Positions 8,675 through 16,203 of a stretch of DNA of 64,000 nucleotides are shown here, piece by piece. The stretch is from Alsobacter ponti. GTDB taxonomy: Bacteria > Pseudomonadota > Alphaproteobacteria > Rhizobiales > Beijerinckiaceae. Numbering within the stretch: position 1 is the stretch's first letter; each line of letters begins with the position of its first letter. The notes below the pieces were generated by a model that did not search any database, was not told the DNA's origin, and worked only from the letters and a program-made list of their open reading frames with translations. The translations under genes and the position numbers were made by a program. Location of the stretch: NCBI RefSeq assembly GCF_024294805.1, contig NZ_JANCLU010000001.1:372001-436000 (forward strand), written 5' to 3'.

Positions 8675-9187
8675 TCAGGAGGCCCGCAGCCAGCGGCGGG
8701 CCGGGTTCGGAGCGGCCTCGCGGCCCTCGCGCGCCGAAGTCTGGTAGTGCACCGTCACGCCGCGCACGCGGCCCTCGCGCAGCGCGCGGAGCGTCGGCTC
8801 GTGCGTGACCTCGAGGCTGTCGAAGCCGCACCGCAGCATCAGCGGGATCTGGTCGTGGAGCACGTCGCCGACAGCGCGCAGCTCTCCGCCGTAGCGGTGG
8901 CGCTCGCGCAGCAGCCGCGCTTTTGAGTAGGACCGGCCGTCGGTGTACTTCGGGAAACGCAGCGCCACGAGCACCAGACGGGGCAGGTCGCCGACGATGT
9001 CGTCCAGCTCCTCGCCGGCCTCCACCGCGACGCCGACCGGGCCCACACGCCCCAGCAGCGCGTCGCGCTGGGCGATAAAGTCGGCCAGGGCGATGATGAT
9101 GTCGCCCTCCGCCGGGACGGGCGCGCCGGCGGCGACGACGGTCCAGGAGTCGTGGTCGAGAACCGTGCCATTGCGGAAGATCGCCAT
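8675..9187 (-). CDS. DUF934 protein, sulfite reductase-associated
   Basis: 170 residues of the DUF934 family, which almost always follows ferredoxin-type sulfite reductase genes in proteobacteria. FPKYTDGRSYSKARLLRER is the characteristic block. Its biochemical role is unproven; linkage implies help in reduction of sulfate-derived sulfite. It starts one base after the reductase stop, so it is translationally coupled as the last gene of the operon. Confidence 0.85.
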   Translation of the reverse strand: MAIFRNGTVLDHDSWTVVAAGAPVPAEGDIIIALADFIAQRDALLGRVGPVGVAVEAGEELDDIVGDLPRLVLVALRFPKYTDGRSYSKARLLRERHRYGGELRAVGDVLHDQIPLMLRCGFDSLEVTHEPTLRALREGRVRGVTVHYQTSAREGREAAPNPARRWLRAS

Positions 9188-9188
9188 G

Positions 9189-10859
9189 TCAGGCCGCCTT
9201 TGCGGGATAGAGCGCTTCGACGAAGGGCGCTTCGCCCAACCGCCTGAAGGCCTGGAGGAAGGTTTCGTCCGGTCCGGTCCGCAGCGCCAAATAGGTGTCG
9301 ATCACCGTTTCGACGGCGTCGACGATCTCCGCCGAGGAGAAGCCCTTGCCGACGATCTCGCCGATCGAGCAGGTCTCGTCTCCCGTGCCGCCGAGCGTGA
9401 TCTGGTAGAATTCCTCGCCCTTGCGCTCGACGCCGAGGATGCCGATGTGCCCGACGTGGTGGTGACCGCAGGCGTTGATGCAGCCGGAAATCTTGAGCTT
9501 CAGGTCGCCGATCTCGCGCTGGCGCGCCGGGTCCGCGAAACGCTCCGAGATGCGCTGAGCGATGGGGATCGAGCGCGCGTTCGCCAGGGAGCAATAGTCG
9601 AGCCCCGGACAGGCGATGATGTCGGTGACGAGGCCTGCGTTGGACTCGGCGAGGCCGTTCCTTTGCAGTTCCGCGAACACCAGCGGCACGTCGTCGAGCC
9701 GCACGTGTGGCAGCACGAGGTTCTGTTCGTGTGACACGCGGATTTCGTCGAAGGACCAGCGCTCGGCGATGTCGGCGATGGCTTCCATCTGCGAGGAGGA
9801 CGCGTCGCCGGGCGGCAGGCCGATGGGCTTCAGCGAGATCGTGAGCGCCGCGTAGCCTTGCTGCTTGTGCCTGACGAGGTTGCGCTCGACGAAGCGGGCG
9901 AAGTCCGGGTCGCGGAGCAGGGCGGTTTCGAAGGCGGCGGAGCGCTCCGGCAGGCTCTCGAAGGCCGGCGGGGCGAAGTAGGCGGAAATCCGGGCGATCT
10001 CCTCGGCCGGGACGCTGAGCGTCTCGTTCTCGGCGCGCAGCGCCTCGTATTCCGCTTCGATGTCGCGCTTCAGCTCCTCGATCCCGGTCTCGTGGACGAG
10101 GATCTTGATCCGCGCCTTGAACTTGTTGTCGCGCCGTCCGTACAGGTTGTAGACGCGCAGGATCGCCGTGCAGTAGGCGAGCAGTTCCGCCTCGGGAAGG
10201 AAGTCGCGCACCTTGCGCGCCACCATCGGAGTTCGGCCCTGACCGCCGCCGACATAGACGGCGAAGCCGATCTCGCCGGCTTCCCCGCGGCGCAACTCGA
10301 GCCCGATGTCGTGCACCTGGATCGCGGCGCGGTCGTTCGGCGCGCCGGTCACGGCCAGCTTGAACTTGCGCGGAAGATAAGTGAACTCCGGATGGATGGA
10401 CGACCACTGGCGCAGGATTTCGGCGTAGGGGCGGGGGTCCGCGATCTCGTCCGCCGCCGCGCCGGAGAACTGGTCGGCGGTGACGTTGCGGATGCAGTTG
10501 CCGGAGGTCTGGAGGCAGTGCATCTCGACGTCGGCGAGGTGGCCGAGAATCTCGGGCACGTCCTTCAGCGCGATCCAGTTGAGCTGCATGTTCTGGCGGG
10601 TGGTGAAGTGCCCGTAGCCGCGGTCATAGGTGCGCGCGATGAAGGCGAGCTTTCGCAACTGACGGGACGACAGCGTGCCGTACGGGATCGCGATCCGCAG
10701 CATGTAGGCGTGGAGCTGCAGATAAACGCCGTTCATCAGCCGCAGCGGCTTGAACTGGTCCTCGCTCAGCTCGCCGGACAGACGGCGCGCCACCTGGTCG
10801 GAAAATTCCGCGACGCGCTCCTCGACGAAGCGGCGGTCGAACTCGTCGTAGCGATACAT
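9189..10859 (-). CDS. cysI: Ferredoxin-type assimilatory sulfite (nitrite/sulfite) reductase
   Basis: 556 residues with two ferredoxin-like plus siroheme/4Fe-4S half-domains. It reduces sulfite to sulfide with six electrons. The cluster and siroheme ligands are Cys417 and Cys423 (CPGLDYC) and Cys460 and Cys464 (GCINACG). TSGNCIRN near residue 119 is the conserved N-terminal half motif. The start at 10859 matches homologues (MYRYDEFDRRFVEERV) and lies 11 bp after the DUF2849 stop. No CysJ flavoprotein is present, so electrons probably come from a ferredoxin such as the one encoded at 11402. The operon lacks cysG and cysH, which must be elsewhere. Confidence 0.9.
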   Translation of the reverse strand: MYRYDEFDRRFVEERVAEFSDQVARRLSGELSEDQFKPLRLMNGVYLQLHAYMLRIAIPYGTLSSRQLRKLAFIARTYDRGYGHFTTRQNMQLNWIALKDVPEILGHLADVEMHCLQTSGNCIRNVTADQFSGAAADEIADPRPYAEILRQWSSIHPEFTYLPRKFKLAVTGAPNDRAAIQVHDIGLELRRGEAGEIGFAVYVGGGQGRTPMVARKVRDFLPEAELLAYCTAILRVYNLYGRRDNKFKARIKILVHETGIEELKRDIEAEYEALRAENETLSVPAEEIARISAYFAPPAFESLPERSAAFETALLRDPDFARFVERNLVRHKQQGYAALTISLKPIGLPPGDASSSQMEAIADIAERWSFDEIRVSHEQNLVLPHVRLDDVPLVFAELQRNGLAESNAGLVTDIIACPGLDYCSLANARSIPIAQRISERFADPARQREIGDLKLKISGCINACGHHHVGHIGILGVERKGEEFYQITLGGTGDETCSIGEIVGKGFSSAEIVDAVETVIDTYLALRTGPDETFLQAFRRLGEAPFVEALYPAKAA

Positions 10860-10870
10860 CGGCGATCCGT

Positions 10871-11197
10871 TCAGGCTGCGCGGGAGAGAGCGGCGGCGTC
10901 GCCGATCTCCACGATGGTGGGGCCCGACACGCGGATCAGCTCGCGAAGCCGCGTGGGAACGAGGCGGTCGCCCTCGGCGGCGACCTCGATCAAATAGGGG
11001 TCCACCACGATGGTCTGCCGCGCGTCGGCCTCCGCGCGAGCCAGCAAGTTCTCGCCCGCTTCCTTGGACTCGGCGACTTCGGCCTCGGAGACGTCCTGCG
11101 ACCACGCGCCGGTCGGCGTGCGGAAGACGGCCCGGCCGTTGCGCGTGTCGTTGCCCGTGACGGCCAGCGTCGTGGCGGATCGGGGCTTCTTCATCAT
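10871..11197 (-). CDS. DUF2849 protein, first gene of the sulfite reductase operon
   Basis: About 108 residues of the DUF2849 family, a small protein typically encoded immediately before the sulfite reductase in rhizobia-like genomes (RNGRAVFRTPTGAWS block). Function unknown. I chose the ATG at 11197 because GGAGA lies 8 nt upstream; an ATG directly after it (11194) is also possible, while the frame extends upstream without further support. It is preceded by the AT-rich operator-like box at 11226-11254. Confidence 0.75.
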   Translation of the reverse strand: MMKKPRSATTLAVTGNDTRNGRAVFRTPTGAWSQDVSEAEVAESKEAGENLLARAEADARQTIVVDPYLIEVAAEGDRLVPTRLRELIRVSGPTIVEIGDAAALSRAA

Positions 11198-11225
11198 GGA
11201 CGGCGTCTCCGAGGACCAATTCACG

Positions 11226-11254
11226 CAAGAAAACGTATATTTCTTATAATTCAC
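11226..11254 (-). promoter_or_regulatory. Putative sulfur-regulon operator/promoter, copy B
   Basis: On the minus strand the box starts GTGAATTATAAGAAATA and ends TTCTTG. It contains the perfect dyad AAGAAA-N7-TTTCTT (11227-11245). It aligns closely with copy C (same ends, same order of elements) and with the first half of copy A. It lies 29 nt before the DUF2849 start. Confidence 0.55.
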
Positions 11255-11401
11255 ATTACACCAAGAGATATGGAATGGGAAGCGCGGTCATGGACGTATG
11301 ATGAATGCGTGGAGACGCGCAGGTCAGCGGCCCGCAACGCGACGGGGCGCGCGACAGCGTGGCTCTGCGGAGCCGTCTTCACTTCAGAGGTGAGATAAGA
11401 T

Positions 11402-11749
11402 TCAGGCGGCCTGAACGCGGGTGACGACGTCTTCGGGCTCGGAGCCCGGCGCAAGGCGCACGCGCAGGCCGTCGAGCTCTTCGGTCGTCAGGATCTGGCA
11501 GGAGAGGCGCGACAGCTCGGTCACGGAATGAGCCTCGTCCAACCTGTCGAGTTCTTCGTCGGTGGGCGCGGGGAGGCGGTCGATCCAGGCCGGATCGACG
11601 TAGACATGGCAGGTGGCGCAGGCGCATGCGCCACCGCACTCCGCCTTGATGCCGACGCCCCAGTCGCGGATCACTTCCATCACGCGCCAACCCTCGAGTG
11701 CCTCGAGCTCGTGCTCAGCGCCGTGATGGTCGGTGACGAAGATGTGCAT
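11402..11749 (-). CDS. 2Fe-2S ferredoxin (adrenodoxin-like)
   Basis: 115 residues. The cluster-binding pattern is CGGACACATC (CX5CX2C) plus a distal Cys in LSCQI, as in adrenodoxin/putidaredoxin-type ferredoxins. It is a single gene on the strand of the sulfite reductase operon, 205 bp upstream of DUF2849, and shares the same upstream box, so it is a plausible electron donor for the reductase (inference). It is distinct from the second ferredoxin at 62876, which lies near a ferredoxin-NADP reductase. Confidence 0.88.
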   Translation of the reverse strand: MHIFVTDHHGAEHELEALEGWRVMEVIRDWGVGIKAECGGACACATCHVYVDPAWIDRLPAPTDEELDRLDEAHSVTELSRLSCQILTTEELDGLRVRLAPGSEPEDVVTRVQAA

Positions 11750-11888
11750 GGGCGAGGGATCCGGTGACGAGCCTGTGCCGATTCATCGCCGACAGAGGGT
11801 TGAATGTCTTTGAGACGTATCAAACGGGGCGAGGAAGCGGAACGCCACGCGACGGCCTGATTGTGCCCCAGCGCGGGTCTAAAATCAA

Positions 11889-11918
11889 CAAGAACGAATG
11901 TAGTTTCTCATAAATCAC
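11889..11918 (-). promoter_or_regulatory. Putative sulfur-regulon operator/promoter, copy C
   Basis: The minus strand reads GTGATTTATGAGAAACTA and then CATTC...TTCTTG, matching copy B at both ends and copy A over its first half (GTGAT, TTATG, AAA, CATTC). It lies about 140 bp upstream of the ferredoxin ATG, with no other gene start between. Confidence 0.5.
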
Positions 11919-11929
11919 AGCCATGATCG

Positions 11930-12433
11930 TTAATTGCTGCTCCGAGCCACACCCGAGAGGGCGCGGTCTTCCGCGTCGATGCGGATTGCGAGCAGGGCGG
12001 CGTGGATGCAGCTTCCCAGGATGGCGTAGGCGACGAGGCCCAGCGCGAGCGGCAGGACGGCGATCTCGCTCGCGACCAGCACGTAGTTCGGATGGCTGAG
12101 GAAGCGATACGGTCCCCGCCGGACCAGGCGCTCGCCAGGGCGCACGAGTATCCGGGTCGTCCAGCGGCGCCCCAGCGTGGCGAGGACCCACACGCGAAAA
12201 ACCTGCAGCCCGACGAACACGCCCACCCACGGCATGTCCAACTCCTGGCCGGCGCCGAAAATCCACAGCCCGGCCAGCCAGGAAGCGTGAAACGCGACGA
12301 GCCAGGGATAATGGCCCGCGCCTTCCTCGCGAGCTCCCTCGGAGAGCAGGCGGCGGGTGTTCAGCCGCGCCCACACCAGCTCGGCCGCCCGCTGGGCGGT
12401 CACGAAGAGCAGAAGCGCGACGGACCCGCTCAC
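11930..12433 (-). CDS. Isoprenylcysteine carboxyl methyltransferase (ICMT)-family membrane methyltransferase
   Basis: 167 residues with about four hydrophobic segments and the ICMT-family C-terminal motif GPYRFLSHPNY (SAM-binding HPxY). The GTG start overlaps the TGA of the polyketide synthase by 4 bp (GTGA), so the two are coupled. In Streptomyces (SrsB) and Bacillus (BpsB) such methyltransferases O-methylate phenolic lipids or alkylpyrones made by the adjacent type III PKS; the same role is inferred here, at the inner membrane. Confidence 0.82.
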   Translation of the reverse strand: MSGSVALLLFVTAQRAAELVWARLNTRRLLSEGAREEGAGHYPWLVAFHASWLAGLWIFGAGQELDMPWVGVFVGLQVFRVWVLATLGRRWTTRILVRPGERLVRRGPYRFLSHPNYVLVASEIAVLPLALGLVAYAILGSCIHAALLAIRIDAEDRALSGVARSSN

Positions 12434-13494
12434 GCCCGGCCCGCGATCAGACTGACGGCACTTGCGGTGAAGCCCGGTCCCATCGCGGTCAAAACCGCGC
12501 GACCGCTCAATCCCGCGTCCAGCGCGCGCTGCAACACGAACAGCGCCGTGGGGGCCGACATGTTGCCATTGTCGGCGAGCACTTCGCGCTCGTGGTCGAG
12601 GGAGCCCTGGTCGAGGCCGAGCGCGCGTTCCAGCGCCTCGATCACCTTGGCGCCGCCGGGATGGCACACGAAACGGCCCACCTCGTCCCGCCGCAGCCCG
12701 AGCCGCGCGAGAATGGCGTCCATCGCGCCCGCGAAGTTCTCTTCGGCGAAGGGCGGAATGGCCCGCGCGAAGATCACGCCCAGGCCCTCCGCCTCGGCGT
12801 CCCAGCCCATGATGTCCAGCGTGTCGGGCCATTGGTGCTCGCCCGAGCCTTCGATCACCGCGACGCCGCTGTCGCCGCCGCCGGCGCGAACCAGCGCGGC
12901 GGCCGCGCCGTCGCCGAACAGCGCGGTCGCCACAATGTTCGCCTTGCTCAACGCGTCGTTCCGGAAGGCGAGGGTGCACAGTTCCATGGCGACCACGAGC
13001 ACCAGGCTCCCCGGCCGCGCCTCGGCGAGTCGCGCCGCGAGCCCCAGCCCCGTGACGCCGCCCGCGCACCCCAGGCCGAACACCGGGACGCGGGACGTCT
13101 CCGGACGCAGGCCCAGACGACGCGCCGCCCGAGCTTCGAGACTGGGTGTGGCGATGCCGGTGGACGAGATCGTGACGACGGTGTCGACATCGCGGCCGGT
13201 GAAGCCGGCCTTGGACAGGACGCGCTCGGCCGCCTCGGCGAACAGCGCCTCGCCGGCCTCCAGATAGGCCGCGGTGCGCTCCGGCCAGCCACCCGGCTCG
13301 TCGTACCAGGCGAGCGGGCGCGCCGCCCAGCGCCGCCGGATTCCGGCGGTGCCGAATACGCGGGCCATGCGCTCGAAATCGGCGAAGCGGCCGCCGAAGA
13401 TGCCGTGCGCGCGCGCCGTCACCTCGCGCTGGTCGAGTTCGTAAGGCGGGACGGCGGTGGCGACTCCAATCAGGACGGCGTTTTCGCGGGCCAC
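12430..13494 (-). CDS. Type III polyketide synthase (alkylpyrone/alkylresorcinol synthase-like)
   Basis: 354 residues of the chalcone-synthase superfamily, a homodimer that condenses an acyl starter with malonyl-CoA units. The triad is complete: Cys143 in FGLGCAGG, His278 in VCHPGG and Asn311 in NGNMSAPT. The start is a GTG at 13494 with GAGG 7 nt upstream. The starter is probably a long acyl chain, as in other bacterial PKS/ICMT pairs, giving membrane phenolic lipids or pyrones. The product cannot be deduced. It is transcribed away from and just downstream of ecfG, with no EcfG box of its own, so read-through from nepR-ecfG is possible. Confidence 0.9.
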   Translation of the reverse strand: MARENAVLIGVATAVPPYELDQREVTARAHGIFGGRFADFERMARVFGTAGIRRRWAARPLAWYDEPGGWPERTAAYLEAGEALFAEAAERVLSKAGFTGRDVDTVVTISSTGIATPSLEARAARRLGLRPETSRVPVFGLGCAGGVTGLGLAARLAEARPGSLVLVVAMELCTLAFRNDALSKANIVATALFGDGAAAALVRAGGGDSGVAVIEGSGEHQWPDTLDIMGWDAEAEGLGVIFARAIPPFAEENFAGAMDAILARLGLRRDEVGRFVCHPGGAKVIEALERALGLDQGSLDHEREVLADNGNMSAPTALFVLQRALDAGLSGRAVLTAMGPGFTASAVSLIAGRA

Positions 13495-13564
13495 GTTTGT
13501 ACCTCGGTCGGAGGCGGTTGGCCGCGAAGCGGCGCGCCTGGTGCGGATGCGTCGCGGAAGAAGG

Positions 13565-14137
13565 TCAGGCGTCGTCGTTGCGGCCGCCCATGGCGCCGAG
13601 GGCGGGCTTCCACTGCGATTCCGGCCCGAATTCGCCGGTGGATCGCACGGACAACAGTTCGGCGAGGCGGTTTCGGGCGCGGTTGACCCGGCTCTTGATG
13701 GTGCCCACGGCGCAGCCGCAGATCTGGGCCGCCTCCTCGTAGGACAGGCCCGAGCCGCCGATCAGAATCAGAGCCTCGCGCTGGTCCGGCAGCAATTGCT
13801 GCAGGGCGGAGCGGAAGTCGACGAGGTCCATGTGACCGTCCTGGGAAGGATGGGTCGCGAGCCGGGCGGCCATTTGCCCGTCGGCGTCCTCGACCTCCCG
13901 CCGTCTCTTGCGATGCTCCGAGTAGAACACGTTTCTGAGGATCGTAAAGAGCCAGGCCGAGACATTGGTGCCGGGCGTGAAGCTGTCGCGGTTGGCCCAC
14001 GCCTTGAGCAGCGTCTCCTGCACGAGGTCATCGGCCCGGTCGGGATTGCCCGCGAGGGACATCGCAAAAGCGCGGAGCGCCGGGACGGCGGACAGAATGT
14101 CCTCCTTCATCCGACGGCCGGCGGGGTCATCCATCAT
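13565..14137 (-). CDS. ecfG: General stress response sigma factor EcfG, copy 1
   Basis: 190-residue ECF sigma factor of the alphaproteobacterial stress group (ECF15). Region 2 (DDLVQETLLKAWANRDSF) and region 4 (LSYEEAAQICGCAVGTIKSR) are intact. It recognises GGAAC-N16/17-CGTT. The ATG overlaps the nepR TGA (ATGA), coupling sigma and anti-sigma synthesis. The second copy (41686-42261) is closely similar. Transcription comes from the EcfG promoter at 14460-14484, implying positive autoregulation. Confidence 0.95.
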   Translation of the reverse strand: MMDDPAGRRMKEDILSAVPALRAFAMSLAGNPDRADDLVQETLLKAWANRDSFTPGTNVSAWLFTILRNVFYSEHRKRRREVEDADGQMAARLATHPSQDGHMDLVDFRSALQQLLPDQREALILIGGSGLSYEEAAQICGCAVGTIKSRVNRARNRLAELLSVRSTGEFGPESQWKPALGAMGGRNDDA

Positions 14138-14376
14138 TCCTCGTCCTTTGCCGTCCCGGTCTTCTTGTCGAGTTCGTTTAAAAGTTCGAGGAAGCGGTCG
14201 GGCACTGGTTGGTTCAGGACGCTGTCGTAGACCGCGCGCAATTGCTGCCCGATATCCACCTGAAAGTCCGGCTTGGCGGAGGGTTCGGGCTGCCGAGAGG
14301 GCGATTTGGACGCAACAATGTCGATCTGGGGCATTCCCGTCCCTGTCCGGTCGCGTCGACTGTTCTTGTCGGACAT
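14134..14376 (-). CDS. nepR: Anti-sigma factor NepR, copy 1
   Basis: 80 residues. The conserved helix pair is present (IGQQLRAVYDSVLNQPVPDRF), the segment that binds EcfG or, on stress, phospho-PhyR. The N-terminal 35 residues are polar and variable, as is usual. GGAG lies 6 nt before the ATG, with a 4-bp ATGA overlap with ecfG. It is divergent from phyR. Confidence 0.95.
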   Translation of the reverse strand: MSDKNSRRDRTGTGMPQIDIVASKSPSRQPEPSAKPDFQVDIGQQLRAVYDSVLNQPVPDRFLELLNELDKKTGTAKDEE

Positions 14377-14459
14377 TCAGTTTCTCCACGATCCCAACCG
14401 GCCGCGCGTGACCCGGGCGAACGACTGCAGCGACCTGCAAGACCGTGGTCTCCGGGGTC

Positions 14460-14484
14460 AACGCCGGGTCTGGCAGGCAGTTCC
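14460..14484 (-). promoter_or_regulatory. EcfG-type promoter of nepR-ecfG copy 1
   Basis: Minus strand GGAAC (14484-14480), 16-nt spacer, CGTT (14463-14460). It is back to back with the phyR promoter, with ten bases between the two -35 elements. Confidence 0.88.
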
Positions 14485-14494
14485 GCGAGGCATC

Positions 14495-14519
14495 GGAACT
14501 TTTCGGCCGCAATAACGTT
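14495..14519 (+). promoter_or_regulatory. EcfG-type promoter of phyR copy 1
   Basis: GGAAC (14495-14499), 16-nt spacer, CGTT (14516-14519), about 50 nt upstream of the phyR ATG. Confidence 0.88.
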
Positions 14520-14576
14520 TCGACTAGGCTGTTTCCCCGCCTCGTCAATTTCTTTCGAAAACCACGGAGGGTCGGT

Positions 14577-15392
14577 ATGTCAATCGCCCAGGCGATCGCG
14601 CCGCATCTGCCTTATCTCAGGCGTTTTGCCCGGGCCCTGTCGGGCACGCAGCAAGGCGGCGACGCCTATGCGCTTGCGACGCTGGAAGCCCTGGTCGCCG
14701 ATCCCGACTCCTTCGACGAAACGCTCGAGCCCCGGGTGGCGCTCTACCAGGCGTTCCTCAAGGTATGGAACTCGATCGCGGTCAATCGGATCCCAGACGC
14801 TCCGCCGACGCCCGGAGCCATGCAGGCGGGCGTGGGCCGCAGCCTCGCGGCGCTGACGCCGCCGGCTCGCGTCGCCTTCCTGCTGAACTGCGTCGAGGGC
14901 TTCACGCCCCAGCAGATCGGCCAGGCGATGGAGAAGACCGACGAGGAGATCGACGAGCTGATCTCCGCCGCCGGCCGCGAGATCGCGCAACAGATGGCCA
15001 CCGCGGTGCTCATCATCGAGGACGAACCGATCATCGCGATGGACCTCGAAGCGCTGGTCGAAGGCCTCGGCCACCGCGTCATCGACATCGCGCGCACCCG
15101 CTCCGAGGCGGTGGACGCCGTGCAGCGCCAGCAGCCGGGGCTCGTGCTCGCCGACATCCAGCTGGCGGACGGCAGCTCGGGCGTCGACGCGGTCAACGAC
15201 ATCCTGGGCGACTTCGAAGTGCCGGTGATCTTCATCACCGCCTACCCGGAACGCTTCCTCACCGGGCAGCGGCCGGAGCCGGCCTTCCTCATCACCAAGC
15301 CCTTCCGCACCGAGACGGTGAAGGCGGTGATCAGCCAGGCGCTGTTCTTCGACCAGAAGTCGCACCGCACCGAAAAGGCCGCGGCGGGCTAA
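14577..15392 (+). CDS. phyR: General stress response regulator PhyR, copy 1
   Basis: 271 residues: an N-terminal EcfG-like domain (about 1-135) that mimics the sigma factor and a C-terminal receiver (about 142-265). The phospho-acceptor is Asp193 in LADIQLADG, with the conserved Lys241 in ITKPF and the FITAY switch segment. Phosphorylated PhyR sequesters NepR and frees EcfG. The ATG is preceded by GGAGGG. It is followed on the opposite strand by sRNA candidate 2. The second copy at 40511-41317 is closely similar in both domains. Confidence 0.95.
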   Translation: MSIAQAIAPHLPYLRRFARALSGTQQGGDAYALATLEALVADPDSFDETLEPRVALYQAFLKVWNSIAVNRIPDAPPTPGAMQAGVGRSLAALTPPARVAFLLNCVEGFTPQQIGQAMEKTDEEIDELISAAGREIAQQMATAVLIIEDEPIIAMDLEALVEGLGHRVIDIARTRSEAVDAVQRQQPGLVLADIQLADGSSGVDAVNDILGDFEVPVIFITAYPERFLTGQRPEPAFLITKPFRTETVKAVISQALFFDQKSHRTEKAAAG

Positions 15393-15499
15393 TCCCCGCC
15401 ACTTTCGTGGCCAGGCAAACACCAGAGGCGGCGCCTCGCGGCTCCGCCTCTTTTCGTCGGCCGCTGGTCGGCCATCGATCGGGCTTTTCGTTCGCGCCA

Positions 15500-15594
15500 A
15501 TAAAGAAGACCCGCACCGGGTTGCCCCGGTACGGGTCTAGGCGGCGACGGGCGAACTGGGAGGGGGCATTCCGTCATTCGGCGCGTCGCTGACA
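15500..15594 (-). ncRNA. Candidate general-stress sRNA 2, adjacent to phyR copy 1
   Basis: A perfect EcfG promoter (15602-15626, minus) predicts a start near 15594. The RNA would fold into a 5' hairpin (6-bp outer stem, arms 15584-15589 and 15544-15549, plus an inner CGAA/UUCG pairing) with a loop carrying UGCCCCCUCCC (complement of 15558-15568). A 3' terminator hairpin follows with 13-nt arms 15525-15537 and 15508-15520 (one G-U) and a U-rich tail (UUCUUUA). It is about 95 nt and has no plausible ORF. The same 11-mer occurs in sRNA candidate 3 near the other phyR. Layout and control recall Caulobacter GsrN. Confidence 0.65.
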
Positions 15595-15601
15595 ATCCGA
15601 T

Positions 15602-15626
15602 AACGCGGGACCCGCGCCAGGGTTCC
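15602..15626 (-). promoter_or_regulatory. EcfG-type promoter of sRNA candidate 2
   Basis: Minus strand GGAAC (15626-15622), 16-nt spacer, CGTT (15605-15602). The only downstream object is the terminator hairpin at 15508-15537. Confidence 0.82.
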
Positions 15627-15666
15627 ACGCCAGCGCAAAATTCCGTTGCAAACGCGCTCGCGGCCC

Positions 15667-15879
15667 TCACACGGCGCGGGGCTGCGGCGGCATGGGATCG
15701 CCCGTCGGCGGCATGCCGGGGATCGGCTGCACGTCCGGCGGCGACTCCACCGGCGTCGGCGGCTCAGGGAGGTCAGGCTGGCGCGGCGGAATGCCCGGCG
15801 AGGGGCCGGGTTGCGGGTTCGGCCGCGGCGCCGGACCGGGCTGCGGCTGGGGATCTGGTGTCGGTGTGTCCGGCGCCAT
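15667..15879 (-). CDS. Small proline-rich protein under stress control
   Basis: 70 residues, more than one third proline with PQP and PGPAP stretches, acidic, with no signal peptide or membrane helix. It is intrinsically disordered by composition. A GAGGAGG ribosome site precedes the ATG, and a perfect EcfG promoter lies about 40 bp upstream, which argues that this low-complexity frame is real. No family recognised; it resembles hydrophilic stress proteins only in composition. Confidence 0.6.
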   Translation of the reverse strand: MAPDTPTPDPQPQPGPAPRPNPQPGPSPGIPPRQPDLPEPPTPVESPPDVQPIPGMPPTGDPMPPQPRAV

Positions 15880-15918
15880 GGTGGCCTCCTCGCGTCGTCG
15901 TGAGCGGTCTCGGGCGGC

Positions 15919-15943
15919 AACGTCCCGTCGAGGGAGCGGTTCC
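15919..15943 (-). promoter_or_regulatory. EcfG-type promoter of the proline-rich protein gene
   Basis: Minus strand GGAAC (15943-15939), 16-nt spacer, CGTT (15922-15919). Confidence 0.8.
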
Positions 15944-15973
15944 GGATGCGGCGGGCGGAGGGGTCGGGCGGCA

Positions 15974-15999
15974 GGAACCAGTTCCGCCGAGGTTGCGTT
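15974..15999 (+). promoter_or_regulatory. EcfG-type promoter with a long leader
   Basis: GGAAC (15974-15978), 17-nt spacer, CGTT (15996-15999). The nearest downstream ORF starts at 16204, about 195 nt away. A hairpin TCCCGCC-TTA-GGCGGGA (16074-16090) lies in the leader without a T-run. The rest of 15880-16203 holds no gene I can support. Confidence 0.65.
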
Positions 16000-16203
16000 G
16001 CTGCATCACCGGACGCCGTGCCGGGTTTCTTCTCCAGGGTTGGCCATGCGCTACGACGTCGTTCGACGATCGTTCCCGCCTTAGGCGGGACAGTCCACTG
16101 ACGCCGAGCCGCCGTCGGCGGATCGCCGGCGCGGCCCCATTTTCAACACCCTGTATCGGTCCCTCGCCGACCTGCGGCGCCGATCTCAACTTTTGGCATC
16201 ATC

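Noticed and set aside
9858-10997. 379-codon plus-strand frame opposite the sulfite reductase
   Set aside because: Shadow of a gene with intact siroheme and Fe-S motifs on the minus strand.
15331-15670. Short minus-strand ORFs over the sRNA candidate beside phyR
   Set aside because: They overlap the promoter or the terminator hairpin and lack ribosome sites; the RNA signals explain the region better.
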